Shown piece by piece: positions 11,261-23,800 of a DNA stretch of 64,000 nucleotides. The notes beneath the pieces were generated by a model that did no database searches, had not been told where the DNA came from, and saw nothing but the letters and a program-made list of their open reading frames with translations. The stretch spans positions 2,480,001-2,544,000 of the forward strand of contig CP141148.1 in assembly GCA_035235625.1 (NCBI GenBank), read 5' to 3'. The stretch's first letter is position 1, and every line of letters begins with the position of its first letter. The translations under genes were made by a program, and so were the position numbers. This DNA is from Saururus chinensis. Its lineage: Eukaryota; Streptophyta; Magnoliopsida; Piperales; Saururaceae.

Positions 11261-13289
11261 TAAACCCATGACTATCACTTAAGAACGCTGGAACCAGAAT
11301 AGGCTAGCCTATCATAGATAAATCCATGCAATATTGGATAACAAATTTTGGAGTCATTCAATTTTCATAACCATGCTCGTTATGTAAAGTCCCAATTACA
11401 GAAATCTAGGTTGGCTTGTTTCAGGGCTCTTGCCAAAAAAATTTATTTTTTATATATTTCTCCTGGTCCATTTGGATTAATATGGGCCGTGGATTATGAA
11501 AATTGATGGTGTACAGACATGTTATCGCAGGCAGTGTGCTAGTAAGTTTGTTTTTTTGGTGATCAACGGCACCTACCCGATGGAGGAAATCATGGCACAC
11601 ACAAAGTAAGAGACGAGGGCGAACCGGAAATCCTTACCTAAAAGGGAAAAAAAATATAAGTAGGGTCATTTGGGTTGTCGATAGAAGAAAGACGGCCAAC
11701 GCAAAAGATGGGCCTACTATAATTTAGCATTTCACGTGCCTTTGTCCAAAGTGTCTGGCCTTGAAGTTGAAGTGAGTGTTATTTTTTGTACCTTATTAAG
11801 TGTTGTAATGAGAAATTCGCATAAAAAAGTTGATCGAATCAAATGTGTATGGTCTGTCTTTAAAATAAAATTTGCCTTCTTTACTAAGTGCTTAAGAGTC
11901 ATTTAGGCATCTATCTCCCAAGATAAAATAATCCACCATATATTGTAGAAGTATTTTTACACAACATATGCAGTAAACCAATGTTGATAAAATTTAAGAA
12001 AAAGATCTTTAAAAAGCAATTTTAATATTTTTATAAAAAAAATTATATTAAATTATTTTTAAAAATAATTATCTTATTAGCCTAACCTAACTTGACCAAG
12101 CCACGTATCGAATCGAGCCGGCCGGACGGTGATAGTATGCATATGTGGGTTACCCACTAGGTGCATGGTCTAACATGTATTTTCCTCGCAAAAGGGGATG
12201 GCTCAATGGCCTAATTTAAAAGGCCAAACTTATGTATTACATACCAAAATTATTATTAGTTTTAGGCAACATAAGACTATTTACAACTTTTAACTAATTT
12301 ACATATATAATTCTTATTTACTTAAAAGTGGGCTTGGGCTACCTAAATAGGCTTGGACCATATACCCACTTCTAAGAGTAATTTGTCTCGTTCACTTGTT
12401 TTTCGTTTGATAGCTAGACTCATTCACATGAGGCTCTCTGATCCAAATTGAGATTCCACCAGTTATGCGGTGAAATTCAACTTTGCCAGCAATAACGGAC
12501 AAGAATGAGCAATGGCCAATCCCTCTAGCAGTTGCACATTTAGATCCATATTTCAGCATTGGTACAGCTTCAGGCCATTAGGATCATGCTTGAAAGTAAC
12601 ACTCAGACAGTTTTCCAATGCTTAACTTTTTTGTGGTGTTCAATACTACACCTGTCACTGGAAAAGTATACATTTATCATGTGGATTCCATGTTCTCGTT
12701 TTCAGTTTAATGAAGTCAAATGGTCCTACATAATAAGTAGGGCTGACCCCATATAGTTGTGATAAGGGGTAGATGAGGGTGCTGATGATGATAAGTCAGT
12801 ATACATGTCCGTTCATTATTTGAAATGCTCTAACCATAAGCTAACCCAACACTTGAGATCTTCCCTTACCCAAAAACCTTCAAGATGTGGTTCTGAGAAT
12901 ATCTTGTTGTATAGCATGGCAGCATTCTTAACATTCTTATCTTCCTCTTTCTCAATCCCTCCACTAAGTTATCTGTATTGTGTCGGTCTCCTTCACTGTT
13001 TCTGCACTGCCAAACAATATCATCAAAGGCTTGGCAGCATATCCCATGTCTAGTCTTCCTCTAATTGTAAAGCTTGTCTAGTATCATGCATGAGTGCCAT
13101 TATTGATGTATTATCTGACATTTCTCAAGTACAATTATTAGAATTGAATCAATCGATGCCAGTATGATTCTCTTTAGAATGTGAGTTTTACAGCAAAGGA
13201 GGCAAAAGCAGGAAATTATCTTCCTTAAAAAAACTTCTATCAGGAAAAATGTATATTACCAGTAGATATTCAATCATGAGTAGCTAAAA
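11261..13289. other. AT-rich intergenic stretch
   Basis: No gene supported; open frames at 12559-12756 and 12805-13053 are unrecognised. It contains a possible SINE tail at 12739-12801, listed separately. Confidence 0.5.
12739..12801 (+). repeat. Possible Au-SINE-like 3' tail
   Basis: The string gggctgaccccatatagttg followed by tgataagg and a gatgatgat run resembles the conserved 3' end of plant Au SINEs, which end with a gccgaccccac...gggataaggc block and a simple trinucleotide tail. No tRNA-like head was found nearby, so this would be a truncated relic. Confidence 0.35.
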
Positions 13290-13658
13290 TTAACAATGCT
13301 TGTCAAGCAATGAATCGTGCCTGTCAGCCATCAAATACATTTGACGAATTGAAACAGTCCAGATTGGTGCATATTTTTCATTTCCCTTTGTATAAGACCA
13401 AATTAAGCAGTAAGCGCTATTACCAAAATCAGATCTTGGCATTCCTCCTTGCCTGATCAGATGTCTATGCTCATCCCTAAAACAACATTGATCAACCTGC
13501 TCCATTTCTCCCCTAAAATTTAATAACATGTTTTGTAACATGGAATTATTTTTGGTTCTTGGTGGAGGACGTACCAACTTTAAAAAGAGATTGGTGTTGG
13601 ACACAAGAAACTTTGTAAAATTTTTAGTGGATTTGTCATTTGTGAGATTGGGATGCAC
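13290..13658 (-). other. Unrecognised open reading frame, 122 codons
   Basis: The central part (GNSAYCLIWSYTKGNEKYAP, then IWTVSIRQMYLMADRHDS) reads like a real protein fragment. I recognise no family, and there is no clear start, splice structure or second exon. It could be one exon or a relic of an unknown gene, or chance. Confidence 0.2.
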
Positions 13659-13892
13659 AAAATAACACTCAATTTCAAGAATTAAATAGATGGAGAAGCC
13701 TCGAAGTTACATAGGAGCTTGAATTACTCTATTTGGCAAAGACCCACGAACATATTTTGGTAGAGTGAAAACAGTTCATCCAAGAGCCTAAAAATTATAG
13801 TATTAGCCATTTTTTATATTTTTATACATTTCTGTAGCTGGTGGCCGCTTATTGGGCACTCACAGAAAATCTGCTTTGAGAGCCCTCACAGC

Positions 13893-15119
13893 TAGGGATG
13901 TTAACGAGCCGAGCTGAGCCGAGTATTAGGCTATTTTGGCTCGAGCTCGAACTGCTGAAGTTCGGCTCAAGCTCAGCTCGAAGCTCAAATAAACTTGAAC
14001 TTTTCAGCTCGAGCTCGGCTCAATTTAGAAATCTAAAGCTTGGCTCGAGCTCGAGCTCGAACTTGAATAAGTGAATCATAAGCCTTGGCTCAAATTGGGC
14101 TCGAACTAAAAAAATAAAAATAATATATATATATATATAAATATAAAGTATATAAAGTATTACATATACTAATATATTTTTAAAATTAAATATTAATTAA
14201 TATACTTCAACAAGTATTATGACTACACCGTGAATATTTGATTATAGTCACTATGAAAGAAGAAAACTATGACAAATAAGTTTTAGTTACATATGCTAAA
14301 AAAATGCAACATTATTATTTTTCTCTCTTTATGTACGTATAATCACTAAAAAAATGTAAAAAATAAAAAATTATTTAGGCAACATTGTCATCTACTTTTT
14401 TGTGTTTTCTTTTCTTTACATGCTTATAAATCACTAATAAAAAATTTATTCTATAATCTTAATGTGCCTCTAAAAAATTCTAAAGTACATGTAAAAAGAT
14501 ATATATTTTGTAAGATGAGGATAGTCCCAATGTCATGCTTCAACTTTTAAAAGAATATCTAATCATTCTTTTCTAAACTATGGTTGGTTCACAAATGTCA
14601 TGCTTCTTATATCGTAATATGATAATGTATGACATCTATACTCACATAGTCGTGAGTGAGCCTTGACTCATATAAATGGGTCTCATATATCAATATAATA
14701 CATAGTATTAGTATATAAATATGTGATTATATATCGTTTTTATATATTCCATTCGTCTTGGATTAATAACTCAATTAAATTTTTCAAAATGAACTAATCA
14801 GATAGAGCTATTAATCTAAGAATGGAGGGAATATGTTATAAATATGTATTTAAATTAACAACTATGTTTATATAAAATATACACATATATACATTATTTA
14901 TATATAATTTTAAAATTATATTCGAGTTCGAGCTCGAGCTCGAGGTCGAGTAGCATCGAGTTCGAGTTTTATTCGAGCCGAGCCGAGTCGAGCAGGGGTC
15001 GGCTCAAGCTCAGCTCGAATCGAGTTTGAGTCGAGCCTGATTCGAGTCAAGTTTAACTCAAGCCGAGCCTAATCGAGCCGAGTTTGCTCACGAGCTAGCT
15101 CGGCTCATTTACAACCCTA
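13893..15119. mobile_element. hAT element, GAGCTCG-rich family, copy 1 (1227 bp)
   Basis: Ends TAGGGATGTTAACGAGCCGA / TAGGGTTGTAAATGAGCCGA (right end reversed) with a perfect 8-bp duplication ctcacagc (13885-13892, 15120-15127). Arms of GAGCTCGAGCTCG-type sequence surround an AT-rich core containing an internal Stowaway-like copy at 14747-14831. No transposase. Copies at 22065-23161 (same orientation) and 16571-18640 (opposite) belong to the same family. Confidence 0.9.
14747..14831. mobile_element. Stowaway-like MITE nested in hAT copy 1
   Basis: Ends ttccattcgtct and aatggagggaa with flanking TA, and the typical aaatttttcaaaatgaac interior. The same insertion exists in hAT copy 2 (22750-22834), so it was present in the source hAT element before it spread. 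Confidence 0.7.
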
Positions 15120-15127
15120 CTCACAGC

Positions 15128-15503
15128 CTATTCAAACCAGTGATTACTGGTTAGGGAGTTTTTTGACTTACAACTTTGGATCCGCTGTGAAGCACTCATA
15201 TCCAACTGCTCCCACAAAAGACCACTATCATGTTAGGGCTTGCTGGGCTTTATGAGTGAGTGCACTATAGTAGTTCCGAAGGCTTTACTAACGAGGTGTT
15301 GATTCCCAATTTGCAGAGTTGAATGAAGTCCCGTGGGTTTTGAGGATTTTTGGTATAGAATTTGCTTTAGAGAGCAAAAGAGGATATGATTTCGCAAGAA
15401 GATTTGCACTGGGGCGGGTCGTTTAAAGTTGCGGTTTTGGTCTGAACCAGCTCCCTCTTAATGGTTTTTTTATTGAAGCACTTCTCCCACATCTAACATT
15501 ATG
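15128..15503. other. Spacer between hAT copy 1 and Mutator MITE
   Basis: No gene or repeat recognised. Confidence 0.4.
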
Positions 15504-15706
15504 GGAAGAGTTTTTTTATGCTCGACACTCAAATATCAGCCTAGCTTAAGGAGTATTTATAGACCATCCATCCATGAAATTGACAATGCATATGGTGGCG
15601 CACATTAGCATTAGTGCGTGTACTAACATATGTGTCATTGATTACGATGGTCAACATGTGTTCTTTACTAAGCTCATATTAAGTGTGGAGCATTAAAAAC
15701 TCTTCC
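15504..15706. mobile_element. Mutator-type MITE, 203 bp, TSD aacattatg
   Basis: Long inverted ends begin GGAAGAGTTTTTTTATGC and GGAAGAGTTTTTAATGC (right end reversed), with similarity continuing about 90 bp inward. A perfect 9-bp target duplication aacattatg flanks it (15495-15503, 15707-15715), pointing to Mutator-like transposition. Relatives: 44832-44997 and 60222-60408. Confidence 0.88.
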
Positions 15707-16107
15707 AACATTATGTGGTATAATTTCCTAAGCTCATCTGACACTTTGTTTAGTGGTGGTACGAAGAGATTTTCTTTTTTTTATTTTTAATGTGTATGAT
15801 AACATTACAATATGGGCTCTTTTGATTTGCAGCTAAACCATTTTTATGCCTAAAAAATGGTTGCTATACATAAATACTAACTAGTTAACAACTCTCCGAA
15901 TTTTAATCAAGCATTTGATAGGTTTTTTGTTGGACCATGCTTTATGAGGTCTTTCCAAATTGCTTGGCCATTGTTAGCAAATTTCATTTTTGGGTAAATT
16001 TTTAAAAAACTTCCATATTACCTTGAGTGGTGATTGTTTAATTATGATAGGGGTTTTTGGCTTAAGCAAGTCTTTCCTTGGTCATAGGATCTGAAGCGGA
16101 GTGAGGG

Positions 16108-16560
16108 ATGGGTGTAAACGAGTCATGTCGAGTCACTTATTGGCTTAGCTTGGTATGAGCTCGAACTTTAAGCTATTGCTTGATAGCTCAAAAATGGCTC
16201 TATAGTTTGAACTTGACTCCATAAAAAAATTTGAGGGATAATTCAACTTTGAGTTCGAAGTTTTTGTATAAGAAACTCAGGTCTATGCTAGACAAAGACT
16301 CGAATTCAACCTAAAATATTTTTTAAAAATAATATTAGCTAATTAATATAAATTATATATAATAATTTGTAATTATATTTAAATTCTATCTCTAGCATTA
16401 TTCTAATTGCATTTGAACTTAGATTGAGTCAAATTGAATAAAATTAAGGTGTGTTTGGACTCTACTTGAGTTAATTTAAGCTTGTGTCGAGCTTAATTCA
16501 AGCTAAGCCAAACCGGCTATGCTTGATGAGCCAACTTGACTTGTGACATTGCTTAGCATG
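16108..16560. repeat. Decayed relative of the GAGCTCG hAT family
   Basis: Begins near ggtgtaaacgagtcatgtcg, has gagctcgaac-type arms and ends near gatgagccaacttgac. Termini and target duplication were not resolved. 15716-16107 holds nothing recognisable. Confidence 0.4.
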
Positions 16561-16877
16561 TGGCATGAAGTAGGGCTATTAACAGTGCGAGCTGGTTTGT
16601 TGAGCAGGCCTAGCTCGGCACGGCTCTACTCAAACTAGGCTCGGCATGAACTCGACTTGAGCTCAAATAGGCTCGAGCCGAGTTTGAGCATATTCCTACT
16701 CAACTTGACTCGGCTCAAATAAACTCGAATTTAACTCTACTTGGCTTGAGCTCGAATTTGAACCTGAATATAAATTTTAAATTATAAATAAATAATACAT
16801 ATAAAAATAAAATAATACATATATATATATGTTTTATATAAATATAATTATTAATTTAAATATGTATTTATGACATA

Positions 16878-16956
16878 CTCCCTTCTTTCTAGAATGATTT
16901 TTTAATTAGTTTATTTTGAAAAATTAAATGGAGTAATTAATCTAGGACAGAGGGAG
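16878..16956. mobile_element. Stowaway MITE, 79 bp, nested in hAT copy 3
   Basis: Ends ctcccttctttct and ggacagagggag between TA dinucleotides (16876-16877, 16957-16958). Tc1/mariner-type MITE. Confidence 0.75.
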
Positions 16957-16994
16957 TATATAAAAGACATACAATCACACACGCACACACATAC

Positions 16995-17156
<162 letters not shown>

Positions 17157-18065
17157 AAACCATGTATGATATATAATATATGAGACCTGTTTATATGAGC
17201 TGAGACTTAGTCACGACTGCGTGAACCCTGACATCGTGTGCCTTTGAATTTTGATCCAATAACACATAAATAGGGGCATATTAGTTTCCATCCACTTTCA
17301 CCCTTGGAGTTGATGGCCTATGATGCTTGGCTCACACTAACGTGAGTGAGCCCAAACACATAAAAAAATTTCATGAAATATATACTTATTAAATTATAAT
17401 GGATGTGTAATTCTTATGTATGATATATATTTTTTAAAAATAAAATTTTTGAAAATACAAACACTAATATGCTCATTCTGTCCCAAATTAGTAGCTCAAA
17501 TTAGTTTTTTAATATAAATTAAAATTAGTTCAATTGAAAAACCAAATGGAGCTATTAATAGATAGTGGATGGTCAATATGATATTACACTAATATACCCA
17601 ATAACTATTCTAAAAGAAACATGACACTAAAGAGACCAACCTTAGTTTACAAAAGAATGATTAGAATATTCTTTCAAAAGTTAAAGCATAACACGAGGAC
17701 GAGCCTCAGCTTACAAATTTTTTCTCTTTCTACATGTATTTTAGAATTTTTAACAGGCATACTAAGGGTAAAGAATAGTTCTTTTATGAGTGATTTATAA
17801 GCATGTAAAAAAAAGATATAAAGAAGTAGATGGTAATGTTGCCTAAGTGAGTTTCTATTTTCTACATTTTATTTAGTGATTATATGCACATAAAGAGAGG
17901 AAAATGGTAATATTTTCTTATCATATGTAATTGAAACTCATTTATTATAGTTTTCTTCTTTCTTAGTGACTATAGTCAAATGTTTGAGGTGAATATTTAT
18001 TGAAGTGTATTTATTAATAATTAATACTGAAAGTATCTTAATATATATCATACTTCATATATTTT

Positions 18066-18067
<2 letters not shown>

Positions 18068-18105
<38 letters not shown>
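18068..18105. repeat. (AT)19 microsatellite
   Basis: About 38 bp of pure AT dinucleotide inside hAT copy 3, matching the tatata tract near 14124 of copy 1. Confidence 0.9.
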
Positions 18106-18109
<4 letters not shown>

Positions 18110-18167
18110 TTTATTTTTTTAATTCGATCCAAGTTTGAGCCTAGGCTCATGAGTCACTTATTACAAT

Positions 18168-18526
18168 CAATGTTTTAAAAACCGGCCCGGAGGCTGACGC
18201 AGATTGGTCACTAGGCATAAAATTTTCATAACTCAGCGGGTAAAAAAGCATAGGGTATTAAGTTTACGTATTACATTTGAATCTCATGTTGAACAATATT
18301 TTTTTCTGGTATGTTATATAATAGATATTTAAATAAAATGGTTATAGACATATATATAACAAAATTCGTATAGCCCAGTGGGTAAGGTGTTGATGGGTTT
18401 CATCATATCAGGAGTTCGAAGCCCATCTTTCCAACCTAGAAAAAGAACTAGATTGGCCCAGAATGTCATTCGGGTTGGGTTGAACCTGAACCAACCGGCC
18501 AAGTTGGTTTGGGTCTTAAAACAATG
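18168..18526. mobile_element. hAT-type MITE with tRNA-like boxes, 359 bp, TSD attacaat
   Basis: Ends CAATGTTTTAAAAACC and CATTGTTTTAAGACCC (right end reversed) with a perfect 8-bp duplication attacaat (18160-18167, 18527-18534). Two internal segments resemble pol III promoter boxes: tagcccagtggg (A-box-like, about 18372) with agttcgaagccc (B-box-like, about 18412), and an older-looking aactcagcgggt (about 18231) with atttgaatctc (about 18276). It is inserted in hAT copy 3. Confidence 0.75.
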
Positions 18527-18648
18527 ATTACAATTCAAGCTCGAGCTAAAAATTTTGAGCTTCAAGCCAAGCTTCAGCAGTTCAAGATCAAGTCGAGCAA
18601 GCCCAATACTTGGCTCAGCTTAGCTTGTTAACTACCCTTAGCCTAAAG

Positions 18649-19100
18649 TAACAATCTATATTTTCCAAAAAAAAAAAATTATTATTGGATTTTTTGCAGC
18701 TTTAAGGGGACATACATTGCGACTATGTTGAGGGAACTACAATCCCTACTTAGTTTGAAGGTTGTTGCTAAAAGAGGGGAGCATCTAACAACAACTAGAA
18801 ATGCATATATAAATAAGCCTAATCAATGTCAAATATAAGAACAAGAATAGCTATAGGAGATGATTAATGAAGAGCCTTAAAAAGAAATACGTAGCAACAC
18901 ATTTAACAAAGATCCTCATCTTCCTTCCTCTCCACTTGATTTTTCCTGTCCTTCTTCATGAAAGTGAGTGAATTGGGGGTGGAAGCTGGTCAAATGGCAC
19001 CGCTACCATAGTCAAAGATGTAGTTAATGCTATCGTCAATGCCGAAGGAAGAAAAGAATGAGAATAAAAAAGGATGCATTTGTTAAGAAGGAAAGAATAA
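18649..19100. other. Spacer, no gene
   Basis: Contains an A-run at 18668 and no recognisable gene or repeat. Confidence 0.4.
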
Positions 19101-19108
19101 GTGGGGCA

Positions 19109-19426
19109 TAGGGATGTTACTCGGGTCTGGTATATAGTAAAACCTGACTCAACCCTAATAGGTCGGGTTTGGTTTTTAAAACTCAACCTCAATAGCTATT
19201 CAAGTTGGGTTCAAGTTTTAGGTGATCCAACCCAACCTGAATAAAATTATAACTATAAAATTTTATTTTTTATATGTATGCTAATATTATTTTTTAAAAA
19301 AAATAAAAATTATTTTAATTTTTTTTATTTTAGACAGGTCAAAAGGGTCAGGTCTGGTTCAGATTATAGTTTCTTTAAGTGGTATTAGGTTCGAGTTTAG
19401 CAAAACTCGACCCGACGACATCTCTA
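19109..19426. mobile_element. hAT MITE, 318 bp, TSD gtggggca
   Basis: Ends TAGGGATGTTACTCGGGTC and TAGAGATGTCGTCGGGTC (right end reversed), with a perfect 8-bp duplication gtggggca (19101-19108, 19427-19434). Non-coding. Related in ends to 30603-31100. Confidence 0.9.
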
Positions 19427-19752
19427 GTGGGGCATGCACATGGTGAAAATAATAAAAAATAATAAAATTTGAAGGGGAAGTTAGACATTGTAGGGGAAAT
19501 TACAACATTCTTATAAGTAAAGCTTATCCCTTTGCTACATCCTATGCAATACAAAAGAAGTTTGTAACACTTAGCAGTTGAGAGGCTTTAACCATACAAC
19601 CAATTCCATTTCTAAAAAGAAGTAAGCATTCAAGACTCAATCCTTTGATATACTTCATTGCAAGGGGAGGTGGTGGTGGAGAGGGTCCAATAAGGAATTT
19701 GTGGACATAGTGTTTGAGGTGCAAAAAGTAGCATGCGTCCAGCACATGCTAC

Positions 19753-20422
19753 TAGGGCTGGTCGTGGATGTCCATCGTCCGACATCCGGGCCATGTCTAA
19801 GGTGTTTGTGGCCGTGTTTGTCCAAATTCTTTTGTCCACCAATTTTTGAACATAGTCATGGACAATGACCTTGTTTGGCCATTTGTCCAAGGTCCAGTTA
19901 ACTTTTGAGTACAATTTGTATTCTTATATAAAGGATAAATTTTTATTTCTCCTCTAATTATTTTTAACATCATTTTCTTATACTTAAATCTTTAATAATT
20001 TAAATTCAATAATCATGTTGATGATATATTTGAGTTATTTTTTATAGCTAGTTATTAAATATTTCTTTTGTCCTATTAATAACTTTGTTTGACTTTTTAA
20101 AATGAACTAATTTGTCTAATAGTAATACTACAAATAATGAAGACGTATATAAATTTAAAAATTATTATTATATATTAAATTACTTAATATAAAGATCCTC
20201 ACCTTAGCTGCCCCACTTAGTTAAAGTCATTAACACTGCTCTCATTCTCTCTAACCATTTCAACCCTTATCTAATTGCCTAAGAGACTATGTTCATGGAC
20301 AATGACCATGTCTGTTAAAAAAAAAGTTTTTTTCATGGATAAAATGTCAACCGATAAATTATTAACGGACATAGACATAGACAAGCCTTGTCTGCCGACT
20401 ATTTGGCCGAGAAGCAACCCTA
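19753..20422. mobile_element. hAT MITE, 670 bp, TSD catgctac/catactac
   Basis: Ends TAGGGCTGGTCG and TAGGGTTGCTTC (right end reversed) with a 7/8 matching duplication (19745-19752, 20423-20430). The subterminal regions carry repeated gtccatg/catggac and ttgtccg-like motifs. No transposase. The 19435-19744 spacer is unremarkable. Confidence 0.8.
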
Positions 20423-20861
20423 CATACTACTATGCTAGTAGTCGCCACTCCATTGACTAAAATAATGAGGATTTAGAACACGATCCTCATCCTTTACTTG
20501 TTGATCACCTCAATGATCGATGACTGGTACTTGTGCGTTGTTGCCAAGGTGAGGTTAAGGAACAAGATGAGGGTGTGTTGTTCCTCATCCCTCTCTTAAG
20601 AGTACTCCCATGGCCAGAAATAGCTCTCAACTCCATTTTTGATAAGTTGAAGCCACATATATTTGATAAGGATAATTATTTCTTATACCATTTTATGTTC
20701 AATAAAACTTCACACCGTACTTTATTTGGGCGGAGAAAAATAATCTTCTTGACATGAGGGACCTATTTTTTTCTGTTAGTATAAAGTTTTATTGAATAGA
20801 AGACCAAGTGAGGATTATCAACATCGCATTGATAACACATTTGATGTTGACAAGACCAAGT

Positions 20862-21230
20862 GAGGCCTAGACCTATTCTCGTCCACAAATTCTGAGGGCT
20901 CTCAAAAAATATGGGCCAGGCATGCGACAAAGATAGGTCCCAATCCGTGCATTTCTATGTGTACCTCGTGAAGCCTACTACGTCACTACATTGGTGGTAC
21001 ATTTAACTCTTAATCTTCACCACAATTCACATATTTCATATTTGGTGCGGAGTGCCAACCGATTTCTAAATAAAATAAAGCAAACATCTGAGAATCCTCC
21101 CATTTAAAAGGTCCCTTTTAAACGTATGGATCAAAATGATATTATCTACCAAGTGATTAATAGATATTCGATTGGAGCTTGTAACACCCAAATCGCCAGA
21201 ACCCTATCACACTTGCAGGTATGCATAAGG
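20862..21230. repeat. Dispersed repeat, copy B
   Basis: Diverged partner of 10720-11260 in the same orientation; see that entry for shared blocks. 20431-20861 and 21231-21680 show nothing recognisable. Confidence 0.6.
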
Positions 21231-21680
21231 AGTGTGGCCCTTATTATTGTGCGTGTGCTTGTGAGAAGAGGAGAGGAGTACATGTTGGGTTTTCTTCAAG
21301 GGATTTACTTCAACCCAACTCCAAATTTGGCACCTTATATTTTTTAAGAAAAAAATAATTTTTGAATTTAAAATTTTATGTTTTATTGGCAAGCCATCGA
21401 TATGTTAGCTCTTGCGCTAGTGAAATGCGTTTTTAACTATCGATAAGCATTGACAGTAAAACCGTGAGTTTTGGTTATTTATGAGATCATAACAATTTTG
21501 TAGTTGTAGACTCTTGAGATGATTATACTTTATTTAAATTAAAGAAATATTGGGATTTCGGGTTTGGAAGAAGTCTATGGAGAGTACAAGCGTTATGGGG
21601 CATCCAGGAGAGGAGTAGCATAGGATTCTTTGTGCCAAGAAGAGAGACTCTTGCGGATTTAAGTTTGGATTGCGTGTGTA

Positions 21681-23300
21681 ACAACTCATAATTTCTAAGT
21701 TTTGAAAAATATAACTTTTGGGCCCAATAACTATTTTTTTAAAATTTTAATTATTTTGAGCGCAATTCATTCAATAGAGTTTTAAGGTTTTTAGTAAGGC
21801 TTTGAAAGACAAATATATCGAGTCCAAGAATGCGTAAATTAGAGGTTGAGATTGTAGTCCATGTTCTCGAGAAGAATGTCATAAGTGGGCCCCATTTTAA
21901 AATTATGAAATAATATACCCTTGCGCAGTCTAGCTTGTCGATATGAGTCTAACGATACTAAGAACTCGTAAATATGAGTTTGGAGTAACAAATCATAATC
22001 ATTTGAAGCTTTGAAATCAATTTTGTTTAAAATATATATTTTTATGCTAGAAGTGTGCTGCCATTAGGGGTGTTAACGAGCCGAGCTGAGCCGAATATTA
22101 GGTTGTTTCGGCTCGAGCTCGAACTACTAAAGCTCGGCTCGAGCTCGGCTCAAAGCTCGAATAAACTCGAACCTTTCAGCTCGAGCTCGGCTTGATTTAC
22201 AAATCCAAAGCTTGGCTCGAGCTCGAGCTCGAACTTGAATAAGTGAATCATAAGCATTAGCTCAAACTGGGCTCGAACCAAAAAAATAAACATAATGTAT
22301 ATATAAATATAAAATATATGAAGTATTATATATACTAATATACTTTTAGTATTAAATATTAATTAATATACTTCAACAAGTATTACGATTACACCGTAAA
22401 TATTTGATTATAGTCACTATGAAAGAAGGAAACTATGACAAATAAGTTTTAGTTACATATGCTAAAAAAATACAACATTATTATTTTTCTCTCTTTATGT
22501 ACATATAATCACTAAAAAAGATGTAAAAAATAAAAAATTATTTAGGCAAGATCGAGATCCAAATGCGCAAGAAGACATAAACTAATCTACCTCCTGAGTT
22601 ATGTGTGTTTTTATATCGTAATATGATGATGTATGACATCTATACTCACATAATCGTAAGTGAGCCTTGACTCATATAAACGGGTCTCATATATCAATAC
22701 GATACATAATATTAGTATATAAATATGTGATTATATGTCATTTTATATATTTCATTCGTCTTAAATTAATAACTCAATTAAATTTTTCAAAATGAACTAA
22801 TCAAATAGAGTTATTAATCTAAGAATGGAGGGAGTATGTTATAAATATGTATTTAAATTAATAATTATGTTTATATAAAATATGCATATATATATATATA
22901 CATTATTTATAGATAATTTTAAAATTATATTCGAGTTCGAACTCGAGCTCGAGCTCGAGGTCGAGGTCGAGTTGAGTAGCATCGAGTTCGAGTTTTATTC
23001 GAGCCGAGCCGAGTCGAGCAGGGGTCGACTCAAACTCGGCTCAAACTTATTCGAGCTTGAATTGAGTTCGAGTCGAGCTTGATTCGAGTCGAGTTTAACT
23101 CAAGCTGAGCCTAACCGAGCCGAGTTTGCTCACAAGCTAGCTTGGCTCATTTACAGCCCTAGGTGCCATGTAGTGGTGTGCATTTAGCATGCTTGCCTAC
23201 TTATAAGTAGGGGGCAGGTTTTGCACTTCAAGGACACACATCTTCCTGCTTCCTTTGAGGATTTTCCCATTTCCTGACCTCTTGTTTTTCGTTTTTGGGT
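21681..23300 (+). mobile_element. Possible gypsy LTR fossil carrying hAT copy 2
   Basis: tgtaacaactcataatttct at about 21680 resembles the start of Athila/Tat or Tekay LTRs, agtgggcccc lies near 21890, and a TATA-like acttataagtag lies at about 23200 beyond the hAT insertion. No second LTR or coding part is tied to it, so this is a weak inference. Confidence 0.3.
22065..23161. mobile_element. hAT element, GAGCTCG-rich family, copy 2 (1097 bp)
   Basis: Ends TAGGGGTGTTAACGAGCCGA and TAGGGCTGTAAATGAGCCAA (right end reversed) with duplications gctgccat / ggtgccat (7/8). Nearly collinear with copy 1, including the nested Stowaway-like unit at 22750-22834. Confidence 0.88.
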
Positions 23301-23403
23301 TATTTATAACTTAATTTTAATAATTTAAAAGGCAAACTTAACTAAATCGAGTGTGTTCTATGCCTAAGAGGGTCCATTTCTTGAGTTCACCTTTCCAGAG
23401 AAA

Positions 23404-23790
23404 GAAAAATCTAAGAGTAAGGGGAGGTTATACTTGATGCCTTTAGGTTGTAAAAAGAGAAAAGTCCCAGTGTAAGGGAAGGTTTTGTTCACTACTTTTG
23501 GGTTGTAAATAGAGAAAATTTGCAGGGTAAATGGAGGTTTTGTCTGCCACCTTCAGGCTGCAAAGACAAAAAAAAGTCCCATAGAAGTAAGAGGTTTCGC
23601 TCACTGCCTTTGAGCAATAAAGAAAGAAGTGTCTCGGGGCAAAATGAGGCTTTGCCTGTCGCTTTCGAGCCCAGAAGGAGAGATTGTCTATGAGAAAGGG
23701 GAAGCTATGCCCCCCCGCTTCAGAGCACGAAAGGAAAGAACATCTCAAGGCAAAAGGGAGACTATGTTTGCTACTACTCTCGAAAATTCA
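23404..23790. repeat. Degenerate tandem repeat, about 57-bp unit, about seven copies
   Basis: Units follow a pattern such as aaagtcccagtgtaaggg-aggttttg-ttcactac-tttgggttg-taaagagag. On the minus strand the unit stays open for 101 codons (23443-23748) and encodes about 19-residue repeats (for example CSLKVADKTSIYPANFLY, QPKSSEQNLPLHWDFSLF). No start context, signal or homologous protein was recognised, so non-coding is more likely. Confidence 0.7.
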
Positions 23791-23800
23791 AAAAGCAAGA

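Noticed and set aside
18365-18430. tRNA gene
   Set aside because: A- and B-box-like motifs are present but no cloverleaf or acceptor stem can be drawn; more like a SINE-derived segment.
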